DNA from: Paeniglutamicibacter psychrophenolicus
GTDB taxonomy: Bacteria > Actinomycetota > Actinomycetes > Actinomycetales > Micrococcaceae
Length of the DNA stretch: 64,000 bases
Direction of reading: 5' to 3'
NCBI RefSeq assembly: GCF_030812255.1
Contig: NZ_JAUSSH010000009.1
Coordinates: 100,412 to 164,411 of the forward strand
The notes under the pieces are model-generated. The model was not told where the DNA came from and searched no databases. It saw only the letters and a list, made by a program, of their open reading frames with translations. This document shows, in pieces, positions 19,301 to 27,289 of the stretch (the stretch's first letter is position 1; every line of letters starts with the position of its first letter). The translations under genes and the position numbers were made by a program.

Positions 19301-20092
19301 TTCAAGACGCTGGAGAAGCGCACCGGCACCAGGCTGCACGACCTGGCCTCGGAACACGAGGGCAAGCGCATCACCTTTGCCGACACCCAGCGCGGGCCGG
19401 TGCCCGTGATCACCTCCCCGGAATGGTCGGGCTCCGAATCCGGGGGACGGCGCTACTCCCCGTTCACCATCAACGTCGAACGGCTCAAGCCCTGGCACAC
19501 GCTCACCGGGCGGATGCACTTCTACCTGGACCACGACTGGATGACCGAGCTGGGCGAGTCGCTGCCCACCTTCCGCCCTCCCTTGGACATGACCGCGCTC
19601 TTCGACGAACCGGAGATCGGCTCCACGTCCTCGGCGGGCGTCACCGTGCGCTACCTGACCCCGCACAACAAATGGTCCATCCACTCCGAGTACCAGGACA
19701 ACCTGCTGATGCTCTCGCTGTTCCGCGGCGGGCCGGGGATCTGGATGAGCCCGATCGACGCGGAAAAGATCGGGGTGCAGGACAACGAATGGATCGAGGC
19801 GGTCAACCGCAACGGCACCGTCACCGCCCGGGCCATCGTCTCGCACCGGATGCCCGAGGGAACCGTCTACATGTACCACTCCCAGGACCGGCTGATCGAC
19901 ATGCCGCTGTCGGAGACCAGCGGCCAGCGCGGCGGAAACCACAACTCGCTGACCCGGCTGATGATCAAGCCCACGCACATGATCGGCGGCTACGCCCAAC
20001 AGACCTACGCCTTCAACTACATGGGGCCCACGGGAAACCAACGCGACGAGGTCACCGTGATCCGCCGCCGCAACCAGAAGGTGGAGTACTGA
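16388..20092 (+). CDS. narG: Respiratory nitrate reductase, alpha subunit NarG
   Basis: NarG is the Mo-bisMGD catalytic subunit of the membrane-bound, cytoplasm-facing nitrate reductase. The 1234-residue protein has the family length. FS0 [4Fe-4S] ligands are visible as His59, Cys63, Cys67 and Cys102 (THGVNCTGSCSWN and RGCPRGASF). Further landmarks: SGARFVNLIGGSMLSFYDWYADMP (molybdenum Asp region), TGCQGVNGGGWAHYVGQEKVRP and the C-terminal molydopterin-binding domain (HNKWSIHSEYQDN, NRNGTVTARAIVSHRMPEG). ATG 16388 is chosen from GGAGAAGG upstream; ATG 16400 is an alternative. An RR pair near residue 17 is the usual vestigial Tat-like remnant. The next gene starts inside its stop (TGATG). Confidence 0.97.
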   Translation: MGTSMNSGLTDALISTRRFFTGKQEVSPDGRTLLKVGGRTGDAFYRDRWSHDKVVRSTHGVNCTGSCSWNVYVKDGIITWETQAVDYPTTGPDKPEYEPRGCPRGASFSWYTYSPTRTRYPYIRGVLLEMYREAKARLKDPVLAWADVTEDPERAQRYKRARGKGGLVRASWDEAVEIVAAAHVHTIRKWGPDRVAGFSPIPAMSMVSHASGARFVNLIGGSMLSFYDWYADMPVASPQVFGDQTDVPESGDWWDAGYLMMWGSNVPVTRTPDAHWMTEARYRGQKVVVVSPDFADSTKFADEWLAAEPGTDGALAMAMGHVILKEFHVERQTPYFTEYVKKYTDLPFLVILDEAQDADGARTFTAGKFLTAEDLTTEIAPEEENAAFKAVLVDAATDSLVVPPGTLGHRYGETGVGKWNLDLGDIDPRLTLIDNSDENVSVDMPRFDAGQGNIGVIRRGVPARRVAGRLVTTVFDLLLAQYGVGRPGLPGQWPTGYDDADSPYTPAWQERITGVPAAAAARIGREFAQNAEDSKGRSMILMGAGTNHWFHSDTIYRTFLTMTTVTGCQGVNGGGWAHYVGQEKVRPLTGYTQLANALDWMRPARNMVQTAYWYLHTDQFRYDQFGADALTARTGKGQLAGKTTADVIAQSARLGWMPSYPTFDRNPLVIGAQAREKGQTAADYVVDELKAGRLAFAAEDPDAPENFPRVLSLWRSNLIGSSAKGNEYFLNHLLGASHTITAKETAERFRPKDVKWHEKAPIGKLDLLTTLDFRMTSSTLHSDIVLPAATWYEKYDLSTTDMHPFVNSFNPAISPPWLARTDWDAWQEISRVFSKLAERHLGTQTDVVAAPLTHDTPDAMAAPHGKVRDWKHGECEPEPGVTMPRIIEVERDYTAIGEKMRSVGPLLDTLGATTKGITFELGPEIEELKKKNGVVRGGVAHGRPDILKDFQACEMILMLSGTTNGRLATEGFKTLEKRTGTRLHDLASEHEGKRITFADTQRGPVPVITSPEWSGSESGGRRYSPFTINVERLKPWHTLTGRMHFYLDHDWMTELGESLPTFRPPLDMTALFDEPEIGSTSSAGVTVRYLTPHNKWSIHSEYQDNLLMLSLFRGGPGIWMSPIDAEKIGVQDNEWIEAVNRNGTVTARAIVSHRMPEGTVYMYHSQDRLIDMPLSETSGQRGGNHNSLTRLMIKPTHMIGGYAQQTYAFNYMGPTGNQRDEVTVIRRRNQKVEY

Positions 20093-21723
20093 TGCGTGTC
20101 ATGTCGCAGATGGCCATGGTGATGAACCTGGACAAGTGCATCGGCTGCCACACCTGTTCGGTCACCTGCAAGCAGGTCTGGACCAACAGGTCCGGAGCCG
20201 AGCACGTCTGGTTCAACAACGTCGAAACCCGTCCCGGCCAGGGATACCCGCGCACCTACGAGGACCAGGAGAAGTGGAAGGGCGGCTGGACGCTGACCAA
20301 GCGCGGCCGGCTCAAGCTCAAGGCCGGGGGACGGCTGAAGAACCTCATGACCATCTTCGCGGCCCCCAACATGCCGGGCATCAAGGACTACTACGAGCCG
20401 TGGACCTACGACTACGACAACCTGACCACCGCCCCGGCGCAGAAGCACATGCCGGTGGCGCGGCCCAAGTCGCTGCTGACCGGGCAGGACACCAAGATCA
20501 CCTGGTCCTCGAACTGGGACGACGACCTGGCCGGGTCGACGCAGAACACGCACAACGACCCGATCCTGAAGCAGGTCGGGGACAAGATCAAGTTCGAATA
20601 CGAACAGACCTTCATGTTCTACCTGCCGCGCATCTGCGAGCACTGCCTGAACCCCTCCTGCGTGTCCTCCTGCCCCACCGGGGCCATCTACAAGCGCGAG
20701 GAAGACGGGATCGTGCTGGTGGACCAGGACCGCTGCCGCGGCTGGCGCCAGTGCGTGGGCGGCTGCCCGTACAAGAAGATGTATTTCAACCACAAGACCG
20801 GCAAGGTCGAGAAATGCACCTTCTGCTACCCGCGCATCGAGATCGGCCAGCCCACCATCTGCTCTGAGACCTGCGTGGGGCGCCTGCGCTACCTCGGGCT
20901 GATGCTCTACGACGCCGACAAGGTGCTGGAGGCGGCATCCACCACCGACGAACACGGCCTCTACGAGGCCCAGCGCAACGTGTTCCTGGATCCCCGGGAC
21001 CCCGAGGTCATTCGCGAGGCGAGGCTGGCCGGCATTCCGGACGACTGGGTGGAAGCGGCCCAGCGCTCGCCGATCTGGGCATTGATCAACGAATTCAAGG
21101 TGGCCCTGCCGCTGCACCCCGAGTACCGCACGATGCCAATGGTCTGGTACATCCCCCCGCTGTCCCCGGTCGTGGATGCGGTCGGCGAGACCGGGGAAGA
21201 CCCGGAGCACCAGGGCAACCTGTTTGCGGCCATCGACAAGCTGCGGATCCCGATCGAGTACCTGGCCGGGCTCTTCACCGCGGGGGACACGGTGCCGGTG
21301 GACCGGGTGCTGCGCAAGCTTGCGGCGATGCGTTCCTACATGCGCGACATCAACATGGGACGGGAACCCGACGAGTCCATCGCCGCATCGGTGGGGATGA
21401 CCGGGCAGCAGGTCCAGGACATGTACCGGCTGCTGGCCATCGCCAAATACGAGGAACGCTACGTGATCCCGGCGGCCCACTACGAGGACGCCCACAAGCT
21501 GGAGAACATCGCCACGGAGTGTTCGCTGGACGTCGAAGGGGGACCGGGCATGGGCGGCATGGGCGGCATGGATGATTCCTTTGGCTCCGACCCGGGCGGC
21601 GGGGGACCGGATGTCCCGGGCCGTCCCGAGGGGGTCCGCATCAACCTGCTGAACTGGAACGGCCAGGGCACGCCCACCGGGCTGTTCCCCGGTACGCCGC
21701 CGGCCACGGGAGGCACCCCGTGA
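20092..21723 (+). CDS. narH: Respiratory nitrate reductase, beta subunit NarH
   Basis: NarH carries the iron-sulfur wire between heme subunit NarI and NarG. The 543-residue protein has all four cysteine clusters: CIGCHTCSVTC (Cys16, 19, 22, 26), CEHCLNPSCVSSCPTG, CRGWRQCVGGCPYKK (the Trp in place of the second Cys is the normal NarH feature giving a [3Fe-4S] cluster), and CTFC with CSETC. ATG 20092 shares one base with the narG stop, so coupling fixes the start. The tail is extended by a Gly/Met/Pro-rich segment (GGPGMGGMGGMDD...) longer than in E. coli. Identification certain. Confidence 0.97.
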   Translation: MRVMSQMAMVMNLDKCIGCHTCSVTCKQVWTNRSGAEHVWFNNVETRPGQGYPRTYEDQEKWKGGWTLTKRGRLKLKAGGRLKNLMTIFAAPNMPGIKDYYEPWTYDYDNLTTAPAQKHMPVARPKSLLTGQDTKITWSSNWDDDLAGSTQNTHNDPILKQVGDKIKFEYEQTFMFYLPRICEHCLNPSCVSSCPTGAIYKREEDGIVLVDQDRCRGWRQCVGGCPYKKMYFNHKTGKVEKCTFCYPRIEIGQPTICSETCVGRLRYLGLMLYDADKVLEAASTTDEHGLYEAQRNVFLDPRDPEVIREARLAGIPDDWVEAAQRSPIWALINEFKVALPLHPEYRTMPMVWYIPPLSPVVDAVGETGEDPEHQGNLFAAIDKLRIPIEYLAGLFTAGDTVPVDRVLRKLAAMRSYMRDINMGREPDESIAASVGMTGQQVQDMYRLLAIAKYEERYVIPAAHYEDAHKLENIATECSLDVEGGPGMGGMGGMDDSFGSDPGGGGPDVPGRPEGVRINLLNWNGQGTPTGLFPGTPPATGGTP

Positions 21724-22376
21724 CGCCCAAGGTGCCGGCCCTGAAATACTCCCCGGAGGAAGTCACCGCGGCCTGGCAGTGCGCCTCCATCCTGCTCGAC
21801 TATCCCGACGAGCTGCTGTTCTCGCGCCTGGACCTGCTCGAGGAGGTCGCCGCGTCCCTGCCGGCCAGGATCGGGACGGGTTTGCTCGAAACAATCCGCT
21901 ACCTGCGCCGGCCCGGGGTGGCGGACACCCAGAGCCAATACGTCGACACCTTCGACACCCGCCGGCGCGGCTGCCTGTTCCTGACCTACTTCTCCAACGG
22001 CGAGACCAGGAAGCGGGGGCTGGCGCTGCTGCGCATCAAGCAGGTCTACGCCCGGGCGGGCCTGGAGCTGGCCCCGGAGCAGCTGCCGGACCACCTGTGC
22101 GTGGTCCTGGAGTTCGGCGCGCTAACCGACGCCAAGGCGGGCCTGAAGATCATCCTGGACAACCGGGCGGGCCTGGAGCTGCTGCGCCTTCACCTGCGCG
22201 AGACCGGCTCGGCATGGTCCGGTGCGGTCGAATCGGTCTGTTCCACCCTCCCGCTGCTCAAGGGGAAGGACCACGAAATCGTGGCGCGGCTGATTGCCGA
22301 AGGGCCCGCGGACGAACAGGTTGGACTGGACACCTATGGAATGCCGGACTTGGCACCGATTCAGGGAGGCGCATGA
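21720..22376 (+). CDS. narJ: Nitrate reductase molybdenum cofactor assembly chaperone NarJ
   Basis: NarJ binds apo-NarG and is needed for cofactor insertion and membrane attachment; it is not part of the final enzyme. The 218-residue all-helical protein shows AWQCASILLDYPDELLFSRLDLLEE at the N terminus, YVDTFDTRRRGCLFLTYF (the family YVDTFD..R.. L.LT motif) and LPDHLCVVLEFGA. GTG 21720 overlaps the narH stop as GTGA. Length and motifs are typical of actinobacterial NarJ. Confidence 0.94.
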   Translation: MTPKVPALKYSPEEVTAAWQCASILLDYPDELLFSRLDLLEEVAASLPARIGTGLLETIRYLRRPGVADTQSQYVDTFDTRRRGCLFLTYFSNGETRKRGLALLRIKQVYARAGLELAPEQLPDHLCVVLEFGALTDAKAGLKIILDNRAGLELLRLHLRETGSAWSGAVESVCSTLPLLKGKDHEIVARLIAEGPADEQVGLDTYGMPDLAPIQGGA

Positions 22377-23122
22377 TGAACAACGGATGGGAAGTATTCC
22401 TGTGGCTGATTTTCCCCTACATCTGCCTGACGGTCTTTGTCCTGGGGCATATCTGGCGCTACCGCTATGACAAATTCGGATGGACCTCGCGCTCGAGCCA
22501 GATGTACGAGAGCAGCATCCTGCGCTGGGCCAACCCGATGTTCCACTTTGGCATCCTGGCCGTCTTCCTCGGCCATGTCATGGGACTTGGCATCCCCAAG
22601 ACCTGGACAGATGCCGTGGGCATTTCGGATGGGGCGTACCACTTCATGGCGATCTCGGTGGGTGCCGTTGCCGGGGTCTTCACCATTGTGGGATTCATTG
22701 GACTGCTCTACCGGCGCCGCTTCACCAAGGCGGTGATGGGGGCAACCACCGTGATGGACAAGATCATGTACCTGGTGCTCGGAATCGTGATCGTGGGCGG
22801 ACTGGTGAACACCGCCTCCGGGGTGGTGGGGCACTACAACTACCGGGAAGGGGTGTCGGTCTGGTTCCGCAGCATCTTCTACTTCAACCCGCAGCCGGAG
22901 TTGATGGTTGGCGCCCCGCTGAGCTTCCAGTTCCACGCGATTGCCGCCATTGCGCTGTTCGCGCTGTGGCCTTTCACCCGCCTGGTGCACGTGTTCACCG
23001 CGCCGGTGGGCTACCTCTTCCGCCCCTATGTGCTGTATCGCAGCCGTGACGCCCACGAGGGCTCGCGCGCGCACCGGCGCGGCTGGGACAAGGTCGATAC
23101 GATCCCGCGCCGCCCCAAGTGA
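22373..23122 (+). CDS. narI: Respiratory nitrate reductase, gamma (cytochrome b) subunit NarI
   Basis: NarI is the di-heme b membrane anchor that oxidises menaquinol. The 249-residue protein has five predicted helices: FLWLIFPYICLTVFVLGHIWRYRYD (with a candidate heme His), FHFGILAVFLGHVMGLGIP (heme His), a third near FMAISVGAVAGVFTIVGFIG, a fourth near DKIMYLVLGIVIVGGLV, and FQFHAIAAIALFALWPFTRLVHVF (paired heme His). ATG 22373 overlaps the narJ stop; a second ATG follows directly. It closes the narGHJI operon. No narK transporter or narL/narR-type regulator is in the window. Confidence 0.96.
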   Translation: MMNNGWEVFLWLIFPYICLTVFVLGHIWRYRYDKFGWTSRSSQMYESSILRWANPMFHFGILAVFLGHVMGLGIPKTWTDAVGISDGAYHFMAISVGAVAGVFTIVGFIGLLYRRRFTKAVMGATTVMDKIMYLVLGIVIVGGLVNTASGVVGHYNYREGVSVWFRSIFYFNPQPELMVGAPLSFQFHAIAAIALFALWPFTRLVHVFTAPVGYLFRPYVLYRSRDAHEGSRAHRRGWDKVDTIPRRPK

Positions 23123-23150
23123 GCGGCGCGCCAACCATGCCATGTCCCCG

Positions 23151-23190
23151 GAACGGGGCCGGAGATTTCAGGGCGTGGAGGGCCCCGTTC
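23151..23190. terminator. Hairpin at the narI / TehA-like gene convergence
   Basis: GAACGGGGCC (23151-23160) and GGCCCCGTTC (23181-23190) form a 10-bp stem 28 bp after narI. Its right arm lies inside the last codons of the minus-strand gene ending at 23168. It could terminate the nar transcript. Confidence 0.45.
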
Positions 23191-24328
23191 GCGTTCCACG
23201 GAGGTTGCGGCGGCCGCGCAGCCAGGAGAACGCCGAATGGGCCATGGCGAGGGAGGAAGCCAGCCAGGCGAACAGCGCCACCCAAATGATGATCCGGCCC
23301 AGCCCCACCATGAAGTCCAGCCCCTCGACGGTCCCAAAGAGATTGCTGGCGCTGGCGTACATGCCCAGCGGGAAGACGATGCTCCACAGGCTGATTTCAT
23401 AGCGCAGGGGCCGGTGCCGCAGCACGTGCCGCCAGATCCCGAAGAGCAGCAGCAACGGGATCCACCACAGGCCCAGGGCCCACAGGATGAAGCTGATCCC
23501 GGCAACTGCCGGCGCCGCGGTGTCCATGATGGGCATCTGCGCGGGCAACAGCAGGATCCGGGATCCGGCCAGCACCGAGATGGCGGTGGCACCCATGTAG
23601 ATCCAATAGGTGGGGCTCAGGGATGCCGGGTCCACGGGGTGGGTGAGCAACCGTATCGTGACCAGGGTGGCCACGATCAGGTAGAGCATCACCCCGACTC
23701 CCCACAGCCCCACGGCGGAAGCGGCCAGCAGCTCCGATCCGCCCAAACGGGCCACCATGGCTGCGGCCACGGCAACGGACTGGGTTCCCACCACCCACAG
23801 GAACCAGCTGCCGTTGATTTCCGCGATGATCGGGTTCTTGCGCTCCGCGACCAGCAACTCCGTTGGCAGCGTGTAGTTGAGCACCACCCACACGACGGCA
23901 CCCACCACGGCCATGGCCATGGCCGTGGACATCCAGCCGTACATCTCAAATCTTGCGCCAAGCACGTTGGCGGCGGCGACGATCGTGAAGAATCCGAAGG
24001 CGCGTCCGGGACTGCGGACATCGCGCACCACCCTGCCGAACATCCCGATCAATCGCAGCAGGGTCGCCGCGGCGAGCACGATGCCGGCGAGCACCGCAAT
24101 GATGAACAGCACCAATGCCGGGACGGGCGCGCCATAGAGATCCAGGCCGGTCGAGACTATTCCGGTGGCCATCACGAAGGAAAAGGAAGCCGGCGGCAGG
24201 TTTGCGATCAGGCCGCCAGAGGGTTTTTCAACACCGGGGATTGGGGCATTGGCGGGATTGAGCTGCCCTTCGCTGAATTCGTCGGGGGCCAGCATGGCTA
24301 CGGCACCGGTCCAACGGAGGGCAGGCAT
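23168..24328 (-). CDS. TehA/Mae1 (TDT) family membrane transporter
   Basis: A 386-residue protein with ten predicted membrane helices. NLPPASFSFVMATGIVSTGLDLYG near residue 43 is the TDT/SLAC1 family N-terminal signature (PxxFxxVMATGIVS); later segments include FTIVAAANVLGARFE and RYEISLWSIVFPLGMYASASNLFG near the C terminus (the W..VFPLGMY.. motif). The family includes TehA, malate permeases and plant SLAC1 anion channels. The ATG at 24328 has no good ribosome site; ATG 24295 is an alternative. Convergent with narI, it could be an anion (nitrite?) channel by location, but this is inference only. Confidence 0.88.
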   Translation of the reverse strand: MPALRWTGAVAMLAPDEFSEGQLNPANAPIPGVEKPSGGLIANLPPASFSFVMATGIVSTGLDLYGAPVPALVLFIIAVLAGIVLAAATLLRLIGMFGRVVRDVRSPGRAFGFFTIVAAANVLGARFEMYGWMSTAMAMAVVGAVVWVVLNYTLPTELLVAERKNPIIAEINGSWFLWVVGTQSVAVAAAMVARLGGSELLAASAVGLWGVGVMLYLIVATLVTIRLLTHPVDPASLSPTYWIYMGATAISVLAGSRILLLPAQMPIMDTAAPAVAGISFILWALGLWWIPLLLLFGIWRHVLRHRPLRYEISLWSIVFPLGMYASASNLFGTVEGLDFMVGLGRIIIWVALFAWLASSLAMAHSAFSWLRGRRNLRGTRTGPSTP

Positions 24329-24578
24329 GCGGCATTTTCCCGCGCACGAACCGCGTTCCGACTGTTGGGCGTGGCCCGATCGCCGGATTCCGGACCTCTT
24401 GGTCTTGTCTCCATGCCTTCACCCTAGGCATCCAAGAGTCCCGTGGCCAGAGAAGCCAGGCACATCGACAGGAAACGCCGGTATCGGCGCACCGATTGCT
24501 TGGCGGGAACCGGTGCCGGCAAGGAGCGGATCATGTGCGTTGCGTCTCGAGGCGTGCCGCCAGGGGCCAAGTTCTTGG

Positions 24579-24671
24579 TAGACTTTTCTGCGGTGCCCGC
24601 TGCAGTCCGCGGTTGCGAGTGCACCTGCCGGTGACGGTGTTTTGAAACGCGGTACAACTCTAGGAGTTATT
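24579..24671 (+). promoter_or_regulatory. rpsO promoter and leader
   Basis: TAGACT at 24579-24584 can serve as -10 with a start near 24591, giving a leader of about 80 nt before the GTG at 24672. The leader holds GC-rich complementary segments (CGGTGCCCGC / GTCCGCGG) of the kind S15 can bind for autoregulation in other bacteria; that control is inferred. Confidence 0.45.
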
Positions 24672-24941
24672 GTGGCATTAGACGCCGCTGTCAAGCAGGA
24701 AATCATGAAGGCCTACGCCACCAGCGAAGGCGATACCGGTTCGCCGGAGGTCCAGATTGCCGTGATGTCACGTCGCATCCTGGATCTGACGGAGCACCTG
24801 AAGATGCACAAGCATGACCACCACACCCGCCGCGGCCTGATGGCCCTGGTTGGTCGTCGTCGTCGCATGCTTGCGTACCTCAAGGGCACCGACATCGAGC
24901 GCTACCGTTCGCTGATCGAGCGCCTCGGCCTGCGTCGCTAA
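24672..24941 (+). CDS. rpsO: 30S ribosomal protein S15
   Basis: S15 is a primary 16S rRNA-binding protein of the 30S platform. The 89-residue length is exact for the family; [30 protein letters not shown] and the [24 protein letters not shown] segment are diagnostic. GTG 24672 with AGGAG 6 nt upstream gives [12 protein letters not shown]; the in-frame ATG at 24642 would add ten non-family residues. Usually followed by pnp; here pnp is not in the next 39 kb and a terminator follows directly. Confidence 0.98.
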   Translation: MALDAAVKQEIMKAYATSEGDTGSPEVQIAVMSRRILDLTEHLKMHKHDHHTRRGLMALVGRRRRMLAYLKGTDIERYRSLIERLGLRR

Positions 24942-24965
24942 TTCTTGGCACTAGGTTTGATTGAG

Positions 24966-25006
24966 ATTCCCCGGTTCCCGTCACAGGGCGCCGGGGAATT
25001 TTTTTG
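24966..25006 (+). terminator. Intrinsic terminator of rpsO
   Basis: A 9-bp stem ATTCCCCGG (24966-24974) / CCGGGGAAT (24991-24999) is followed by a run of six T. A textbook rho-independent terminator 24 bp after the stop codon. Confidence 0.9.
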
Positions 25007-25184
25007 CCCGGAGGGCGGCGGTGCCGGGTCCAGGGTTCCGCGGCAGTCTGTTTGCCGCCTGTGTAATTTTGGTGAACTTCGCGGGATGGCGCACTTTTCG
25101 GCAAGGGGCGCCGAACGCGGTGAAATGATTTGAGGATCAAGTAAAAATTTCGCCGGGAATCGGCGCGACCGATCAGGAGAACCC

Positions 25185-25922
25185 ATGACCGACCAGCCGG
25201 CACCCGCCCGCCCGAAGAACAAGCGCCTGATATGGATCATCGCCCTGGTGGCGGCGATCGTTGTTGCGGGCATCTTCGTGGGTAGCCGCATCTACGCGGC
25301 CAATGTTTCCGCCCGGGCCGAGGCCGTTCCGGCCTTGTCGGCAACGCCCAGCGGCGAAGCGTCGAAAACGACGGGGCAGAGCGGAGCCGCAACGGCGGCC
25401 GAGGACCACTCGGGCACCTGGACCGTCGGTGCCGGGTCTTTCGCCGGATACCGGCTGGAAGAAGTCCTCAACGGAGCCGACGTGACGGTCACCGGACGCA
25501 CCAAGGACGTGAGCGGTTCCCTGACCGTCGAGGACGACCGGCTGACGGCCGCGGACATCGAGCTGTCGGTGGACACCATCAGCACGGACTCCGATCGCCG
25601 CGACCAGTACTTCCGCACGACGGCCATCGACACGTCGCGATACCCCGAGGCAACGTTCACGCTGACCGAACCCGTTGACGTGTCGGGGGCGCTTGAGGGT
25701 GACACGCAGGCCTTCGCCATCACCGGAGACCTCACCCTCAACGGCCAGACGGTTTCCGTGGATGCCGACGTCCAGGGCGTGTTGGCCGACGGCTCGGCAC
25801 AGTTGGTCGGCCAGATCCCGATGACCTGGGCGGAATTCGGTGTCGAGGCGCCGAACCTCGGGTTCGTCGCCGTGGAGGACTCGGGCTTCATCGAGTTCTC
25901 GCTGAATGTCGCGCGGGGCTGA
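25185..25922 (+). CDS. YceI family lipid-binding-type protein, membrane anchored
   Basis: The 245-residue protein has a basic N terminus, one membrane helix (residues 15-36, LIWIIALVAAIVVAGIFVGSRIY) and an extracellular YceI lipocalin-like beta-barrel from about residue 77 (GTWTVGAGSFAGYRLEE, ADIELSVDTISTDSDRRDQYFRT, YPEATFTLTEP, ITGDLTLNG). YceI proteins bind isoprenoid or other amphiphilic ligands. The helix is uncleaved-looking, so a membrane anchor is more likely than secretion. ATG 25185 follows AGGAG. It stands alone between rpsO and the DUF808 gene. Confidence 0.9.
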   Translation: MTDQPAPARPKNKRLIWIIALVAAIVVAGIFVGSRIYAANVSARAEAVPALSATPSGEASKTTGQSGAATAAEDHSGTWTVGAGSFAGYRLEEVLNGADVTVTGRTKDVSGSLTVEDDRLTAADIELSVDTISTDSDRRDQYFRTTAIDTSRYPEATFTLTEPVDVSGALEGDTQAFAITGDLTLNGQTVSVDADVQGVLADGSAQLVGQIPMTWAEFGVEAPNLGFVAVEDSGFIEFSLNVARG

Positions 25923-26183
25923 GGACGGCCGGAAAACGATCCGGAGCGCACCGCACTGGTGTTCGTTCAACGAGGACCGTCACTGACGGATAGTCCGTGA
26001 ATCCGTCGGGCCATGGCATTCGAACCTGCCTTGTCGGGGTTCAACAAATTGGTTTTCGGCCAGCGACGCTGCCGGTTTCCGCCCACCGGCATCCCCTGCG
26101 GCGGGCGGGAAACCATCGACGGTCGGCCTTTCCTGTGCTGCCGACTCCCGGTTCCCCCGTGGCCGGTGGTCTGTTCGCCGCCA

Positions 26184-26198
26184 TATACTCGGAACATG
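26184..26198 (+). promoter_or_regulatory. -10 element TATACT for a leaderless transcript
   Basis: TATACT at 26184-26189 puts the start point at 26196, which is exactly the A of an ATG opening a 24-codon ORF upstream of the DUF808 gene. No convincing -35 is visible. Confidence 0.55.
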
Positions 26199-26270
26199 CC
26201 AAATATGCGCCTCGACCGAGGCCTCCACGACCACTCGTCCGCCCTCGAGCAACGCCGGGGCGCTCTGTGA
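26196..26270 (+). CDS. Leaderless 24-residue leader ORF coupled to DUF808 gene
   Basis: ATG 26196 begins exactly at the predicted transcription start. The ORF starts MPNMRLDRG, ends QRRGAL and has its TGA at 26268-26270, which overlaps the GTG start (26267-26269) of the DUF808 gene as GTGA. The DUF808 gene has only a weak ribosome site (GCCGGGG), so it probably depends on ribosomes arriving from this leader. The peptide is basic and His-containing; no stall motif is obvious. Real translation is inferred from the arrangement. Confidence 0.5.
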   Translation: MPNMRLDRGLHDHSSALEQRRGAL

Positions 26271-27289
26271 GCGGCGGCCTCGTCGCCCTGCTGGACGATG
26301 TCGCGGCCCTGGCCCGCATCGCGGCCGCCTCGGTGGACGACGTCGCCGCCGGCGCCGCGAAGGCGGGAGCCAAGGCAGCCGGGGTGGTCATCGACGATGC
26401 CGCCGTCACCCCGCAGTACGTTTCCGGTGCCGACCCCTCCCGTGAACTGCCAATGATCAAGAAGATCTTTTGGGGTTCGCTGCGCAACAAGCTGCTGGTC
26501 ATCCTGCCGGCGCTGTTGCTGATCAGCGCATTCCTCCCGGGGATCATTCCGTTCATCCTCATGGCCGGTGGCACCTACCTCTGCTACGAGGGCGCCGAAA
26601 AGGTGTGGCACAAGCTCCGCGGACACCATGAGGCGGCAAAATCCCCGGCGGTCGACCGCGGACCGTTGGCGGAGGCCAAGGTCATCAAGGGCGCCATCAC
26701 CACCGACTTCATCCTCTCCTGCGAGATCATGGTGATCTCCATGAACGAGGTGGCCACCGAGTCCCTGCTCTCGCGGGCCATCATCCTTATCGTCGTGGCG
26801 CTCGCCATCACGGTGCTCGTGTACGGGGCCGTGGGGCTGATTGTGAAGATGGACGACATCGGCCTGCACCTGGCCACCCAGGATTCCGCGGGCGCCAGGC
26901 GCTTCGGCGAGGCGCTGGTCAGGGGCATGCCCGCGGTGCTGGCCGCAATCACCTTTGTCGGGACGATCGCCATGTTGTGGGTGGGTGGACATATCATGCT
27001 GCAGGGCTCCTACGACCTCGGGTGGCATGCCCCCTACGACCTGGTCCATGTTCTTGAGACGCCTTTCGCCTCGATCCCCGCGGTGGGCGGCTTCCTGGCC
27101 TGGCTCGTGAACACCCTGTGCTCGGCCATCCTCGGAATCATCTGGGGAAGTGTCGTCATGGCCATTGTGCACCCGCTGCTCAAGGCGCTGCCGATGGGCA
27201 AGGCGAAGGACAGACACGAGGAGGGCGACCTCAGGGCGGAAATCGCCGGGTATCGGCCGGGGAAGGACACCGTGGATCCCGCCCCGTGA
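26267..27289 (+). CDS. DUF808 family membrane protein (YedI-like)
   Basis: The 340-residue protein begins MSGGLVALLDDVAALARIAAASVDDVAAG, diagnostic for the DUF808/YedI family. It continues with AGVVIDDAAVTPQYV, a conserved PMIKKIFWGSLRNK, and then six or so membrane helices (LVILPALLLISAFLP, IPFILMAGGTYLCYEGAEKV, TTDFILSCEIMVISM, AIILIVVALAITVLVYG and others). GTG 26267 is the only start giving the family N terminus. Function of the family is unknown. It overlaps the stop of a leaderless 24-codon ORF, suggesting translational coupling. Confidence 0.9.
   Translation: MSGGLVALLDDVAALARIAAASVDDVAAGAAKAGAKAAGVVIDDAAVTPQYVSGADPSRELPMIKKIFWGSLRNKLLVILPALLLISAFLPGIIPFILMAGGTYLCYEGAEKVWHKLRGHHEAAKSPAVDRGPLAEAKVIKGAITTDFILSCEIMVISMNEVATESLLSRAIILIVVALAITVLVYGAVGLIVKMDDIGLHLATQDSAGARRFGEALVRGMPAVLAAITFVGTIAMLWVGGHIMLQGSYDLGWHAPYDLVHVLETPFASIPAVGGFLAWLVNTLCSAILGIIWGSVVMAIVHPLLKALPMGKAKDRHEEGDLRAEIAGYRPGKDTVDPAP

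Noticed and set aside
23151..23190. Strong dedicated nar terminator
   Set aside because: The stem is good but its right arm lies in the coding end of the neighbouring gene and no T-run follows, so it is listed only with low confidence.
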